Source: Myrmaecium sp. VS I D KN 1
Taxonomy: Eukaryota > Ascomycota > Dothideomycetes > Valsariales > Valsariaceae
DNA: 64,000 nt
Reading direction: 5' to 3'
NCBI GenBank assembly: GCA_019775845.1
Contig: JADQAV010000003.1
Span: forward strand, 124,001 to 188,000
Below the pieces are notes generated by a model. It ran no database searches and was not told the DNA's origin. It worked only from the letters and a program-made list of their open reading frames with translations. The translations under genes and the position numbers were made by a program. Below, one piece after another: positions 13,800 to 26,134 of the stretch (positions are counted from its first letter, which is position 1; the number at the start of each line of letters is the position of its first letter).

Positions 13800-14822
13800 G
13801 ATGGCGACTGATTCTATCGAACCGGTTCCGAGATAGACGTTGCGAAATGAGCGGGCTGGAGTCGAAGGAGTGGTAGTTCACGAAACCTCCGAAGTGTAGG
13901 TTCTCGTATGGATGGGGGAGGAGATGGATGAAGTGGCGGACAGCTTTTAAGTGGTGTTGAAGAGTAGCAGTGATGTCTGCTGGAGCTACCTATGAGGATG
14001 ACACTACGGCCAAGCTTAGCTTCGGCGTTAACTTTCGCCGCCTGCCCCAAGTACAGTACACCAAACCCGAGCAGGAGAAGCGGATCGAAACCACTGGACC
14101 GCCTTGCTTTTCAATCAATACAGTGAGGCAACACCTGCTATCCGTAAAGACGAAGCTTGCGTCACCAATGTTACTGCCTTCAGTCGTGTAGCAACAGCAG
14201 CAAAGCCTTACAAAAACAATTCAGAAGTATAAGGTGCCACGATGTTACTAGCCTTGGCGCCTTATCCAGCAATGCTACATCCGTCTCGGGCGATGTAATA
14301 ACTGCCAGTGGGCTTCAGATTTTCCTTGAAGAGACGAATAGGGCGTGTTTACGTACACATATTTTCTCTTTTCAAGCCAGAGAGGAATATTACAACCTCC
14401 TCGTGACGGTGAAGTCAAATACTCACAAAGCATTAGTAATGAAAGATGCATGATGTAGCCAATCAAGTGCGGACATAACTGACTGCGTGTAATAGATTGA
14501 GGTTGATAAACATAATGACTAGTAGTTATATATCTACAGCGTTTCTATTTGCTTTGCAACAAAGTACTGCGAAATCCTTTCATTCAAACTGCAAAACCGT
14601 CATTAAGGGACACTAAAGATCGGACGGGCGACTGTTCATATAACCAGTCACACAATACTCAATCTAGTGGAGTCTTCAAAAGTGGATTACATGGAACGGC
14701 CCCAGGATATTGACCGCTGACTTTGAAAAAGGTAAAGGAATGACAGTTGTAATGGGTATATTGCGTAGGAAAGATCTGACTCGAACACCATGTAACCAGA
14801 ACGCCATGGATCCGAGACTCCT
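13800..14822. other. Upstream region of CDC48 and 3' flank of the 14823 gene
   Basis: About 1 kb with short unsupported frames. It contains the CDC48 promoter; base composition is mixed and no repeat or RNA gene was recognised. Confidence 0.5.
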
Positions 14823-15557
14823 TCAGCATTGATTGCTCCCCTTAGAAGATGCAGTGTGAGTGGAAGATTGAGAAAGCGGACCAGCCGTTGAGGCTTCGCC
14901 GGACAGACCAGAGCTCTTAGCTTTCAAATCCCGATGGCTGCTGTTCATGCGAAGACTGTCTGGGCGTGTACTCGTAGGAGTGAGGGGCAGGTTCAGTGTA
15001 CTGCCAGGGCGGCTATTGGGCTGAGAAGGGGGATCACGGAGACTGGCTGGCCTCGTCGGAGGCTCCGTGCCGCTTCTGCTGCTCCGCCGACTGCACCATT
15101 CCGGGTCGTCGCCTTTGAGCATCTCCCTGAACGTCTGTGTGTCCTTGTCGATACACCACATCTTATATGGTCCCGGAATGAATGCGCCATTCGTATCCCA
15201 GCAGTTGACCCAGGCGACGCCGTTATCCAACCGGAAGAACCCAAGCTCTTTGACCTTTCCGGTACTGTCCTTGACTATGCCATGCCTGCACCGATTGTCA
15301 TACTCCGGTTGTAGGAGGTCCCGTCTGAGGACTCGGGAGTACTTGACAGGTATCGGTTTTTCAAGTCGCCGTTGATCCTCGTCGTCTCTGGCTACGAGAT
15401 ACCAGCCCCGGCCGGGAATGTACTCGTAGACACCAGGAACAGGACTAGCCCAGTGCTCGACTTTGCGGGCGGGCTTGCCAGGCTTATTGCTCCGGGAGGA
15501 GAACCAGCGGTGCGGCGTAAAGAGCGTCTGTGTGGCGACGAGGAGGTTTGGGGCCAT
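14823..15557 (-). CDS. Hypothetical protein with disordered tail
   Basis: Single exon, 244 residues. The N-terminus carries Arg, Phe and Ser (HRWFSSRS) and could be a mitochondrial presequence or a short membrane-proximal segment. Residues about 30-155 are Trp/Tyr/Cys-rich and look folded (GVYEYIPGRGWYLV, GPYKMWCID). The last 85 residues are Ser/Pro/Arg-rich and disordered. I do not recognise the family. Amino-acid composition and the sustained frame argue for a real gene; no intron is needed. Confidence 0.65.
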   Translation of the reverse strand: MAPNLLVATQTLFTPHRWFSSRSNKPGKPARKVEHWASPVPGVYEYIPGRGWYLVARDDEDQRRLEKPIPVKYSRVLRRDLLQPEYDNRCRHGIVKDSTGKVKELGFFRLDNGVAWVNCWDTNGAFIPGPYKMWCIDKDTQTFREMLKGDDPEWCSRRSSRSGTEPPTRPASLRDPPSQPNSRPGSTLNLPLTPTSTRPDSLRMNSSHRDLKAKSSGLSGEASTAGPLSQSSTHTASSKGSNQC

Positions 15558-16861
15558 GTGCAGCCAATAGCAGACGAGAAAACAGGTCGTTAATGCAGTT
15601 GTCCCAATGAAGAAACGAAAGTAAAGCGCTTGTTACGCAAGCACCAAACGTCGGTGGTGATTATTAAAAAGTTGAAAAAATGGATGTGAAGAGTCGCAGA
15701 CCGTGTAGGAGAACAGAAGGAGGGAAGGGGTACAAATAGGGAATCTCCTGCGCTTGATCGCTGCTGTCTGCTGAGCGGGAGGCTTTTAAATTTTCGCAGG
15801 TACGCGCACCGGTGGGCGTCGTGTTTTGTGGGTAGCCTCCGTAAAGCTTAGGACCTGTGTACCTAGGTAGATTATTTAGCAAAACAAACAGTCACTAGTA
15901 TCTCCCATCAAGTGGCCATAACATGACTTTATGGTCCGAGACGGTGAGATCCATCATCATCGCCCGTGCCATTGCTATGGTAATCCATAGCCGCATGCTT
16001 GTCCTGAGTTGGTCGCCATAATACCCAACGGTAGAAGCAGGAGCCGAGCTATGCACGGTGATCGGACGGGATGAACATCGCAACACGAGCAGTCTCTCGA
16101 AATTCTGCTACTCATGCTGCTTTATCTCGCATGCGAAGTGGCTTTACGTCCAATCAGACAAACATGAAAGTACCCGTGGCTATCGCGCAGACTGTGTGTT
16201 GATACACGCCGCAAGCAACATAGGAAATGGTAGCGGTGTGATGAACTTTGGCCAAGCCCGGGATCGAGGTGAGCATCCGCAATGACGCGAGCCGACTGCA
16301 GCTTTCAGCTTAGATGTGCGAATTACATGCTGATATTGGTTACACATTCGCGATGGAACCGTGTGATCTCAGAGTGCATCAGACGGTGCAGCAGGGGCAG
16401 CGTTTCTGGAACGGTGACACAATTGCAAGATGAGCCAGCTACCGAGATAAGCGTACGGGAAATATGATAGGTCGCATTCGGAAAGTGAAAGATGGGTAAA
16501 TAGGCTGAATGGCCTAATGCCTCATACACCGAGTTGAGACTCGAGATGCTCGCATACCTGGCATAGGAGATCTTGGGTAGTGCTGGGTACTTTGCTTGTG
16601 TCAGAGGACAAACATCGAATCACTTCCCTGTGGTGAAATCCAGGCCACAATGACTTTTAAGATCCTTTATTGGAGGAGACCCATATCATGACCAACTTTT
16701 ACTAGGTTTCGCAACCCGTGCTTGCATCCCGACCGAGTAATGGAAGTGCCATGAAGTTCATTGTGCCGCATAATTTTGGATACACGCTGCTCCATGCAGA
16801 CAGCAAGCTAGAAACCCGTAACCCGAAGATGCATTTGACGCCCCCGATCTCAGCTATCCCT
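15558..16861. other. Intergenic region, nothing recognised
   Basis: 1.3 kb between the hypothetical gene's start and the L32 stop. Only short overlapping frames occur. A search by eye for tRNA B-box sequences gave no candidate with a pairing T-stem. Confidence 0.5.
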
Positions 16862-17591
16862 CTACGACTCGGTGGTGACCTTGGCCTTGCCGTTCGTGAC
16901 CTTGACACCCAACTGCTTGGCCCTGGCGACAATCTCAACGCGCTTCCGTGCCGAGACAGCGTGAGCGATCCTAATTTTCGTCAGCAATATGCCCCCAGCC
17001 TTCGGGTACTACAATCCACGTACTCCGCAGCATAGGTACGGTTGTGCATAAGGAGGAGGTCGAGGTCGCGAGTGTTGTTGACGAGGAAAGCCTTGTGGCC
17101 GGAAGGCATCATGTGGCGGGTTTTCTTGTTGGAACCGTAACCAATCTACAGACGATGCTGTTAGTAAGGCCGCTCGGTCGTCTCCATGATTTCGGCTTCG
17201 CTGATGTCGGATCCCAATCGGCGTCTCCTATCGTAGTTTCCGAAGGTCCTCCTGTTTCGTGGCGAATGCTGTTCGTACCTTGGGCATGGGAGCCTGGCCC
17301 TTGAAGCGCCTCCTCACGGCATTGTCGATACCCTTGGGCTTCCTCCAGCTAGGGTCGACGCACTTGAAGCGGTCGCTCTGGTGGCGCTTGAACTGCGCAG
17401 TGCCTGTACGCGAGGATCACATATTAGCAGGTGTTCTTTCCGCAGAAAGTATTGGCAATCGATGATTTTGCGCCTCGCACTTCGAAAGCATAGCTGTGGG
17501 TGGCCGGGTGGAGTCCGACAAAGGGCTTGCAGGAGGTGATTTACGACGTACGCTTCTTGACGATCGGAACGTGCTTCTTGGCGGCAACCAT
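16862..17591 (-). CDS. rpl32: 60S ribosomal protein eL32
   Basis: Four exons on the minus strand: 17591-17552, 17403-17279, 17145-17024 and 16970-16862, giving 131 residues, the normal length. The spliced protein reads [14 protein letters not shown], then the conserved [21 protein letters not shown] segment in two parts, [20 protein letters not shown], the internal [18 protein letters not shown] segment and a basic tail. eL32 sits on the solvent side of the large ribosomal subunit. A first exon of 13 codons followed by an intron is common in fungal ribosomal protein genes. Donors are GTACGT, GTACGA and GTACGT; acceptors are CAG, TAG and TAG. No uninterrupted frame longer than 60 codons covers it, so simple frame searches miss the gene. 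Confidence 0.97.
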
Positions 17592-18706
17592 CTTCAGTAT
17601 GTCAGTATAGAATTTCTCGAGAGGTTCGGCGGATCGGTAGAGACGTACTTTGTCGTTGTTGTTGTCGTCGGTCGGGGTTGTCGTCTTCTCAAGTCAAGCA
17701 AATTTCCAAGGTCGAAAATTGGTGAGTGGACTGCCCGGCGCGAAGTGGGATCCTTGGCGGAATAAGCGAGGCGCCGCTCCGGCGTGTACAACACCAAAAG
17801 CTAAAGTCCGGTCGTCCCTGCACCCAACCATCACCAGGAGCTTCACATCTGAACAACGTACCACGCTCGCGAACTGGTATGGCGCTTGCTCTTAAAGCTC
17901 TCAATCGTGAAAGCCTGCCGCTCTAGAATGCTGAAAGCTTTTGAGTGAGCCGGTCGCATAATAGAGTAGGGTATCAGCTTCTTTTCCGGGCCCAATTCAA
18001 ATGGCAAATTTTCATGTCGATATTTTCTTGTCATCTTTTTTCTCCATGTTCTCCGATAAAGATATTACTTTTACTTGTTCGCCTTTCATAGCCTATCCCC
18101 TCTGTCGCTATAGTGTCGTTGCAGTTTGTATCTGCTATTCTACACGATGTGATTTCCAAGGCCGTTTTCTGGCTACCTTAGCTGTCCCTTCCAATTTGTG
18201 CAATGTTGTTACTTTCTATGTCCTGCCTTCCCGTAACTACCTCTTATAGACGTAAGGGTACGTTCGCCTTGAATCATCTACCACAACCCTTTCGAGAGGA
18301 CGTATTGGCGTTTGATAGATTGTCATATTTAGGCCCAACGTCACAGTCCCTGGACGCATCTGAGGTCTTGTGAAAGCGGGAGCGGCTCCTTGCTGTTCGG
18401 TAGGTAGTTTATCCGCGCACTATCAGTGTCACCTGTCTACTACCTAGTATCTAGTACCTAGATACCTCCCGTCTACGCCTTTCAAAGAACCACTTCGCAT
18501 CGCTCAGACGGTGCTGTTTCGAAGGAGACATAGCTGCATACAAACGCTTGAAAGGTCCTTCTCGTTCGCACGACCGTCGCGTCAACCTATCTTTCCCGAA
18601 GATAGTACTAGCACACTCACGCACATCGCTTACTCGCATTAAGCGCACATCTCTAATTATTGTCTACCACTACCACACACGCACAGCACACACAGACAGG
18701 CGATAT
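17592..18706. other. Divergent promoter region of L32 and the zinc-knuckle gene
   Basis: 1.1 kb. The plus-strand part near 18000-18250 is T-rich. Repeated CTAGTA/CTAGTACC motifs occur at about 18440-18465. No gene seen. Confidence 0.5.
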
Positions 18707-20764
18707 ATGGACTCCTCGAAATCTAAGATGGCAAAGAAGGGGCGTTTTGCCCGTCCGGCGCGCTGGGACATCAGGTACCCTCACGCAAATGACGCTTCTC
18801 AGCAGGACCAGTTTAGCCAGCCGTTCGACTGTGCTTCGTTCGAACGATATCCTCAGTCACCCAATGGACCACCTAGCGAAAGCTATATTTCATCAAGCAG
18901 CAACACCCAGTCTGAATGGCTGCCTCATCCTCTTAACGATGCTCAATATGCGCGCCATCCACATTATCCCTACTCTGAGCCCCAGCTTCACCATAAGCAG
19001 TATCCTCAACTGGGGAATGATACTGCATATACAGGTTGCCGTTCGCCTGGAAGGGAGACCAACGGACCGCGTCTTGCCTGCCAACCCGGACAGATAGCTC
19101 CATATGTCCCATATTGCTATCCACACCGGACCTCTGGCGACGTCTCGATGTGTCCGTGCGACACTTGTCAGCGCAGTCAATACTCAAGTCTTTACTATGC
19201 TAGACCGCTCACATGGCAGCCCATATCATCTGAGAGTGGCTCTGTTCACCAACTTGCCTACTCTCGCGAGCATATCATCGGTCCGTCTCGTGAGCAATTG
19301 CGCCCCACTGTATTCTGTAATGCAGATGCTATTCCGGAATTCGACGGTTTTACATTCCACCGACCTGTGCGGCTCGTTGGAGAACCAAAAGCCTACGTGG
19401 GCTTCTTCACGGAGAAACGTGGTGCAAAAAAGGCTCAGGCCCAGACCAACGGGTCGTCACCCTCTACACTAGACCCTGCTGCAGCTACCTTCGCACCCAA
19501 TGATGCTGCCGCGGAGAAGACTTATGAGTCCACTGACATGTCTATCAGTGACGACTCCACGGACTCCGTGGGATCGAATCAAAACTCCAGTCCTGGACGT
19601 AGTGTTGGTGATGAACTCGGGCATGGCCTCACAGCGTCCCCTGCTGTTGCAGGTAAGGAGTCTCAAAATTCGCCACGGACAAATGGGTCTGAATTTCATC
19701 ATCTCGCGGAGGACTCAGAGCCTTCTGCTCATCCAGGCCCCGCAGCTACAGGAATGTTGCATGTCAATGAAGGTGGGATGGCGACAGGCCGAATGGACGT
19801 AAGGGAGCCTGCCGAGAGCGCAGGGCTCCGTTCCCCCAGTGTGTCCGATGACCTCGTCAAGTTGGACGTTACGGTGGGCTCTCGAACGGATTCATTTGCG
19901 CCCGAGGAGGGTTCTACAACGACTCCACCTGACACTCAACGGCACAGGAGTCGAGTGGTCGAACCAGAAGCTTCAGCAGTGTTTGTCCCAAAGACTGAAG
20001 CAACAGAAACCAAAACATCAATGCACGAACGGGAGTCATCACCGAAGCAGGCTTGGATAGGCGAGGGAGCTATGGAGTCGAACTCTCCCGTCCGTCCCGG
20101 TAATACTCTTTCCGTGACCCCGTCAAGCTACACTTCATCTGCAGGTTCTGAGAGCGTGCTTCAACCTCCCCAATCAGGCCCGGTAAAGGAATCTTTGCCA
20201 TCTGTCGATATCCAAGGGGAGAAAGATCACCCAGAAGACCTGGCCGAGAAGTCATCGGTGTCGGTGGTTTGCGACCAAATGGCCAGCTCGTCGCAGTCTC
20301 CACCGTGCAAGGGAGAGTGCGCAGGGAAACTTGACAATGCATCAGTTCCTGTCACCGAGTCTAAGGACCGCAAGACATCAACCGCTGCAAAACCCGCCCT
20401 GAAGAGTTGGGCGGCCATTGCAAAGTCTGGCATTTCTGCTAATCAAGCTACAGGGGTAGTCAAAGAGATTATACTGAAATCACCGGAGAAGCCGGCCCAC
20501 AAGAAACCGAGTGAAGACCCGGTTCGTGAGCCCGCGAAGCCGCCCCCGGTCCCGGTGGGTTCTAGATCTCAGGCTTACAAGGAGTATGATCCAAGCTTCA
20601 TCAGGCGGACAGAGGAGGAGAAGGAGGCTCTCCGAAACGCTGGACGGTGCTTCAAGTGCGCCCAGAGACACACGGTCTGGGAATGCACTTCGAAGAAGTG
20701 GGCTTCGCCATCGGAGGTTTCTGCGATCCTGCAGAAGAAAAAGGATGAACGCGCCTCTCGATGA
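18707..20764 (+). CDS. Ser/Pro-rich protein with C-terminal zinc-knuckle-like motif
   Basis: Single exon. I chose ATG 18707 (685 residues); an in-frame ATG at 18548 would add 53 residues of leader-like sequence. The N-terminal third is rich in Tyr, Pro, His and Ser. The middle is acidic, Ser/Thr-rich and disordered. Near the end a segment KSWAAIAKSG precedes a Lys/Pro-rich stretch, and the C-terminus has C648-x2-C651-x3-H655-x4-C660, one residue shorter than the classical CCHC knuckle, flanked by charged helices. Such a layout suggests an RNA-binding or RNP-associated protein, but the family is not recognised. Confidence 0.75.
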   Translation: MDSSKSKMAKKGRFARPARWDIRYPHANDASQQDQFSQPFDCASFERYPQSPNGPPSESYISSSSNTQSEWLPHPLNDAQYARHPHYPYSEPQLHHKQYPQLGNDTAYTGCRSPGRETNGPRLACQPGQIAPYVPYCYPHRTSGDVSMCPCDTCQRSQYSSLYYARPLTWQPISSESGSVHQLAYSREHIIGPSREQLRPTVFCNADAIPEFDGFTFHRPVRLVGEPKAYVGFFTEKRGAKKAQAQTNGSSPSTLDPAAATFAPNDAAAEKTYESTDMSISDDSTDSVGSNQNSSPGRSVGDELGHGLTASPAVAGKESQNSPRTNGSEFHHLAEDSEPSAHPGPAATGMLHVNEGGMATGRMDVREPAESAGLRSPSVSDDLVKLDVTVGSRTDSFAPEEGSTTTPPDTQRHRSRVVEPEASAVFVPKTEATETKTSMHERESSPKQAWIGEGAMESNSPVRPGNTLSVTPSSYTSSAGSESVLQPPQSGPVKESLPSVDIQGEKDHPEDLAEKSSVSVVCDQMASSSQSPPCKGECAGKLDNASVPVTESKDRKTSTAAKPALKSWAAIAKSGISANQATGVVKEIILKSPEKPAHKKPSEDPVREPAKPPPVPVGSRSQAYKEYDPSFIRRTEEEKEALRNAGRCFKCAQRHTVWECTSKKWASPSEVSAILQKKKDERASR

Positions 20765-22654
20765 TTGGGTAGCTCCCCGGAGAGCCACATGCCTGCGATT
20801 TTCACACCGGGCTTTCCTTAGGTTTTTACGTCAAGCGCCGTTGACACGACCGTGCTCTTTTTCTCTCTTTGTTTGTCCGGTCACTCGAGGCCATTAGCGA
20901 CGAGACGATGCTGCGTTGCTTTTACTGTTCTTCTCCCCGACCGATCCTGCTGAACCAAGCAGGGCACCCGCGAGCATAACTGTAGGTCTTCTGTTTTCCA
21001 TCTTCGGACCGATTCTCCTATGCTGGGCGATTTGCTTTCGTACACTGCTGGAAACTCGACACTAGATGTGGGGACAAGCTGGCTTTTCTCTTTCTCGATC
21101 TGTAATATTATGTAAGAGGCTTTCGAACGGAAAGAAACCATGTTAGATTCTTGTTACCCTTTTTTTTGGCTTGTTTTCGTCTTCCGGTGATGAGGTGATT
21201 CATGTGTGTCCTAAGTCCGGGTGCTCTTCCTTCTGTTCGTTTTTGGGACTCACTTCCTCCTGGTAATTCTACTGAGGCTGTCATTGTCAGATCTCGGATT
21301 TCTATCGTGTCTAAGCTGAATGTTTTCTACTCCTATCCTGGATGTCACAGATCGACTATATGACGGACTCAGCGAGCATTTACATCGAAGAGATACGGAC
21401 AGTCGCATATCATATGAGGCGAGTCGATTGCTTGCTTTCTTTTGCCACGTCAGATGTCATATCTGTCATGTTCGCCATTGTACACAGAGGTCGACTCCTT
21501 GGTTGAAGGTCTCTACGTGGGGAAAGGAGAAGAAGCTTTATGGAGGGGAAGGGTGTCCCCCCTATAGAGTAGATATGTGCACGATGCAGTCACGTATAAA
21601 CGATGTTCTTCATTATTACTCCATCAAGTTTTCATACTGAAATTCCCCGCATTCTTTTTCCTGCCGAGGAGAATCGGACGATGGGGTCGGGAAGAATAGA
21701 GAAATGAGTGGAAGAGGGGCTGGTACTGTACTATATATGGCTTGCCGCACACCGACACTTATCTCTCGCCGATCCGCAAGCTGTTTGTCTGGGCATGGAG
21801 GGGAGAGGAAAGGATAAATGATAATGCTGGCTGCGAGTGGTTCTTCTTCCCTCTTTTCTCGCTGAATTCCATCTCGAGGCTGATGACATGACTGAGGGAT
21901 CCAGATCTTTACTATACAGATATATAGAAGATATTCGTGGAACCGTGCTACCAGATTGTTGATGGTTGAACTTACTGTGTAGGCACAGTATTTATAGTCC
22001 TTTTACCTTGTAGCGGGGGAGTGGGGGCATCGCTAAACGATCCCCAGGGACAGCGGAGATCCATCCTGCCAATCAGCACTCGGCAATCAACGAGAACCTT
22101 CTTTTCCTTCCTTCGGGGCAAGTGGCAGTCCCTGAGAAGACGTGGAGATGCGGGGAGAAACAAGGGACGAGGGACTGCATAACCTTGCTCTTGGCTATTT
22201 ATACTCCGGGGTATACTTATTGCTAGCAATAGGTAAATACAGCTTAACTATCTACTTGACGATGTGAGCAAGGTGTTTGCTAATGCATTCGAGCAGTTGA
22301 ACCGGCTACGCGTGGTTGACTCGATGTTCACTGTACGGGGCTTTCTAAGATTATTACAGAATCTTTCAGAGCGCACAGTACGTTAGGTGGTGACTGGCAT
22401 ACTTCGTGCTCGCTTTCTTCCATCGAGCGCCGCCTCCAGAGCGCACGATTCACTGTCAAGGCTGTCATCCCGTCTCATCTTCGGCACCTGCGACGTCACT
22501 GGACCTGTCGATCCGTGTAAATTTAGGTTGTGACCCAACGTTACGACACCCTAGGCGGGACAACAGCCGACATCCGACAACCCAACACCCCCAACGTCGG
22601 CGCTGGGCTGTTTTGTTATCACACCCCCCGGCCACCATTTGCCGCGCCGCGAAG
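20765..22654. other. Intergenic region upstream of the ArAE gene
   Basis: 1.9 kb. It includes the 3' flank of the zinc-knuckle gene (T-rich) and the promoter of the ArAE-like gene. A short palindrome TATTGCTAGCAATA lies near 22217-22230. Frames are short and unsupported; the plus frame entering from 22406 is upstream read-through of ArAE exon 1. Confidence 0.5.
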
Positions 22655-25600
22655 ATGACCTCTCGCACCGAGACGCGGAGTTCGCAGACGCTGTCTCCCG
22701 AATCCGAGCAGGATCCGGAGAAGGAAGAGAAGAAGCAGCGGAAGAAAAGCTGGTGGGAACGGGTGCAGGAGCTATGGATGAAGACCGGATTGGATACGCC
22801 TACCTTGATCATGATGGCTAAGTAAGAAACCGCTGCTCTTCCATCCCATGTGTTTTCGTATGTCCGCTGAGCAACAACAAGCTGACCGACTCATTAGAGG
22901 CGGCCTTGCGCCGACTATCGCCGTGTCCATGTAAGCAGAGTAGCAATTCCCGTCTGTCTAGCATGGCCCGATACTGACTATCAAAATAGGATCCAGGCGG
23001 ACAGTGTGGCGGCCCAGTATACGACACTGGGTTACCTTGTCCCTATCGTATCGATCCTGAGTCTCCCAATCCTTCCGCGAGCGAAGTTCATCCAGGGCAT
23101 CATCCTCGACATCTTCGCAATCTGTTTTGCCGCCGCCTTCTCTCTGTTGATGATCTGGACAGGCGTCCAGGCCCGTCTCCACACGGAGAAGACGACCCAA
23201 GCCGGGGGCGCGCCATCTCAGGGCTCTCAGACGGTGTCCTACAATTCATCTGCTTCTGCCGTCTGTGGGATCTGGCTGTTCTTCCAGATCTACATGATGA
23301 ACGCCTTCCGTGCTAAGTTTCCGCAGTTTAACATCTCCGCAATCTTGTACTCCTTGTTCGTCAATATCGCCGCCACGTATGGGCCACGGTTCGCAACCAT
23401 GACCCAGGGAGTTGCATTTGCCCGCCGGTTGCTGGAGGCCTTCTTGACCGGTTTTGCTATTGCCACGGGCGTGTCCCTATTTGTTTACCCGGTCACGTCG
23501 CGAAAAATCGTTTTCAAGGAGATGACCGGTTACATCAACGGCATGCGGCGCGCTTTGAAAGCCCACGCCGACTATTTCCAGTCGATCGAGCACCAGGACA
23601 TGTTCGGACGGGTCGAGACGTACGACAACCGGACCGAGAAGACCGGGAAGCATGGCGAGAAGTTGTACCGTCCGGAAGCGGATGCGATCAACACCGCCGT
23701 TCGCGCCATCATCAGCATGCATGGCAAGCTCCAGGGAGACCTCACGTTCGCGAAGCGAGAGATTGCCCTTGGCCACCTGGGACCCGACGACCTCCAAGAA
23801 CTGTCGAAGCACCTGCGGAAGACCATGGTGCCGATCGTAGGCCTCAGTTCTGTGGTCGACATTTTTGAACGCCTTTCGGAGGTCAACAAATGGAATGCCC
23901 CCCTTGATGGCTCGGAAGATATCCACTCAGATGCGGTCCGGCAAATGGTGGTGCGTGAGTGGAATGATATCATGCAGGCTGTGCATGATCCGTTCGCCAG
24001 CATGATTGAAGTTATGGACGAGGGCCTACAACATGTCCTTTACACGTTGCAACTGGCCAAGCCACCAAGGAAAGTCAGTAAGGGGAACGGGGATAGCGGG
24101 GAGGATCTTGAAGCTGTGGCTGCAGGTCCCAAGCCTGGAGATGCTGGATTCACGGACTATATGGCGCAAAAGAGCCAGGCGATCCATTCCGGGAAACAGG
24201 TCGTTCTCCGCGCATGGTGTCACGAGAAGGGCATAGAGTTGCCGGAAGGCTTTTTCGATCACCCAAGCGAGGAGATTGAGATGCCGGAAGAATTCAAGGG
24301 GAAGGGTGCCCAGCGAGAGCGCAATCAGCGACAGCTCTACCTTCTACTCTACATGGAATATCTGCTCTATGCCACCAGCCAAGCCATCGTCGACTTCGCC
24401 CGCTTTGCCGACTGTAAGAAGTGGAAGATGGCCCGGAAGCGTCTCATCGTCCCAGGATTCAAGCGGTTGTGGAAGTGGGTCCTCACGTTCCTGGAGATGG
24501 AGGATGGCGAACAAGAAGGCAATCTGGGGGACTTCAAGGCCCAAGCTCTCCAGCTCGATCTGGGCGAAGCATACAGAGTCCGGAAGGATCCCGAACACCT
24601 GCCACCCACTACGTTCATCGAGAAAGCTGGGAATGTCGTCCGCCTGCTGCCGGCGTTCTTCCGGTCACCATATTCTTCCTTTGGATTTCGCGTCGCATGC
24701 GCCACCATGTGCATCGCCATCATTAGCTTCCTTCACGACACGCAGATCTTCTTTGTTAAGCAGCGTCTCGTCTGGGCCATGATCATGATCGCCATCTCCA
24801 TGTCGCCGACCACCGGCCAAAGCGTGTTCGGCTTTTTCCTGAGGCTGGTTGGTACGCTTTCTGCGGTCGTCGCCAGTTTCCTGGTGTGGTACATCCCCGA
24901 CGAGAAGACTCCCGGTGTCATCGTGCTCCTGTTCCTCTTTGCCTCGGCGGGTTGTTACGTGCCGCTCAAAATGCCGCGCTTCGTGATCAGCGGCGTCATC
25001 AGCCTCGTCACGCTCACAATGATCACGGGCTATGAGCTCGAGGTCCGCAAGATCGGCAAAGCGGTTGCGGAATCGAACGGACAGCCATACTATCCGGTGT
25101 ATCTCCTCGCACCGTATCGACTAGCAACCGTGGCCTGCGGTCTCGCCGTCGCCTTCATCTGGACCATCTTCCCCTATCCGATCTCCGAACACTCGGTGCT
25201 CCGGGAGAGACTTGGGGCGTCCCTGTACCTCTGCGCCAACTACTACTCCATCGTCCACGAGACCGTCTCGGCCCGGATCCGAGGCGACGAAGGCGACATG
25301 ACATTGAAGACCTCCGCCGGTCGCCGGCTGGAGAAGGCGCGCAACAAAGTCTTTGCGAAACAGATGCTCTTGCTCAACAGCCTTCGCGCCATCTCCGACT
25401 TCCAGAAGTGGGAGGTCCCTGTGGGAGGAAAGTTCCCGAAGGATCTGTATGATACCATCATCCAATGCAACCAAAAGTAAGCCCACTCCACCCCCTCGTC
25501 GTTTCGACCAACGAGCCCCCCAGCCTGGTTCCGGTTTCTAACCACACGCGCGCGAAACAGCATCGTCAACTACATCAACCTAGTCGGCTACGCATCGGAG

Positions 25601-26134
25601 ACGTTCTCGCGACTGGGCCAAAACGCAGACGAGACGTCACGAACCTGGCTAAACGACTTCAAAAAGCTGATCCGGGGCGCGCACCTGACCTCGCACGAGA
25701 TCACCTCGCTCCTCGCGCTGCTCTCCGCCAGCATCACGAACGGGCAACCGCTTCCCCCCTACCTCCGCACGCCCCGGCCGTATGGCATGTCCCGCCGGCT
25801 CGAGGCCATGGACCGGGACATCCTCAGCATCCGCCACATCGCCGAGCCCGGCTACGCCGCCTTCGCCGTCCTCCAGATCAGCACCCGCTGCATCATCGGC
25901 GACCTCGACAAGCTCCTCCGCGCCGTCCGCACCCTCGTCGGCGAACTCGATTTTTCGTTTCATCTCGTCCCCGCGGCGCAATCGACGCCTTCCGCGGCTA
26001 ATTCGCGCACCCACCTCGGCCTTGTTAGTGCTGCTGCTACTCCTCGCCCTAGCACTAGTGATGGTCGGGATCTCGGGGCCTTGCGTGGAGATAGCTCGAC
26101 TGGCTTGGGGTCGGGAAGGGAGAAGCATGATTGA
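22655..26134 (+). CDS. ArAE/FUSC-like (Bre4-type) multispan membrane protein
   Basis: Four exons: 22655-22821, 22898-22930, 22990-25476 and 25561-26134, giving 1086 residues. A charged cytosolic N-terminus leads to a first membrane block at about residues 55-235 (putative ER transporter, six-helix ArAE_2_N type). A cytosolic region follows with conserved Trp/Arg and an acidic patch, then a second FUSC-like membrane block at about 610-780, and a cytosolic ArAE_2 C-terminal domain. The family is related to bacterial aromatic-acid exporters and to yeast/fission yeast Bre4 (brefeldin A sensitivity). Substrate is unknown. The second exon is only 33 bases and falls within the first conserved segment (GGLAPTIAVSM), which supports its inclusion. 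The last about 60 residues are low-complexity. Confidence 0.9.

Noticed and set aside
14761-14800. Possible tRNA T-arm (GTGTTCGAGTCA on the minus strand)
   Set aside because: The bases flanking the loop do not pair as a 5-bp stem and no matching acceptor or A-box was found.
18548-18706. Upstream in-frame ATG adding 53 residues to the zinc-knuckle protein
   Set aside because: The added part is Arg/Ser/Thr-rich and leader-like (ACACACAC stretch); ATG 18707 preferred, though not proven.
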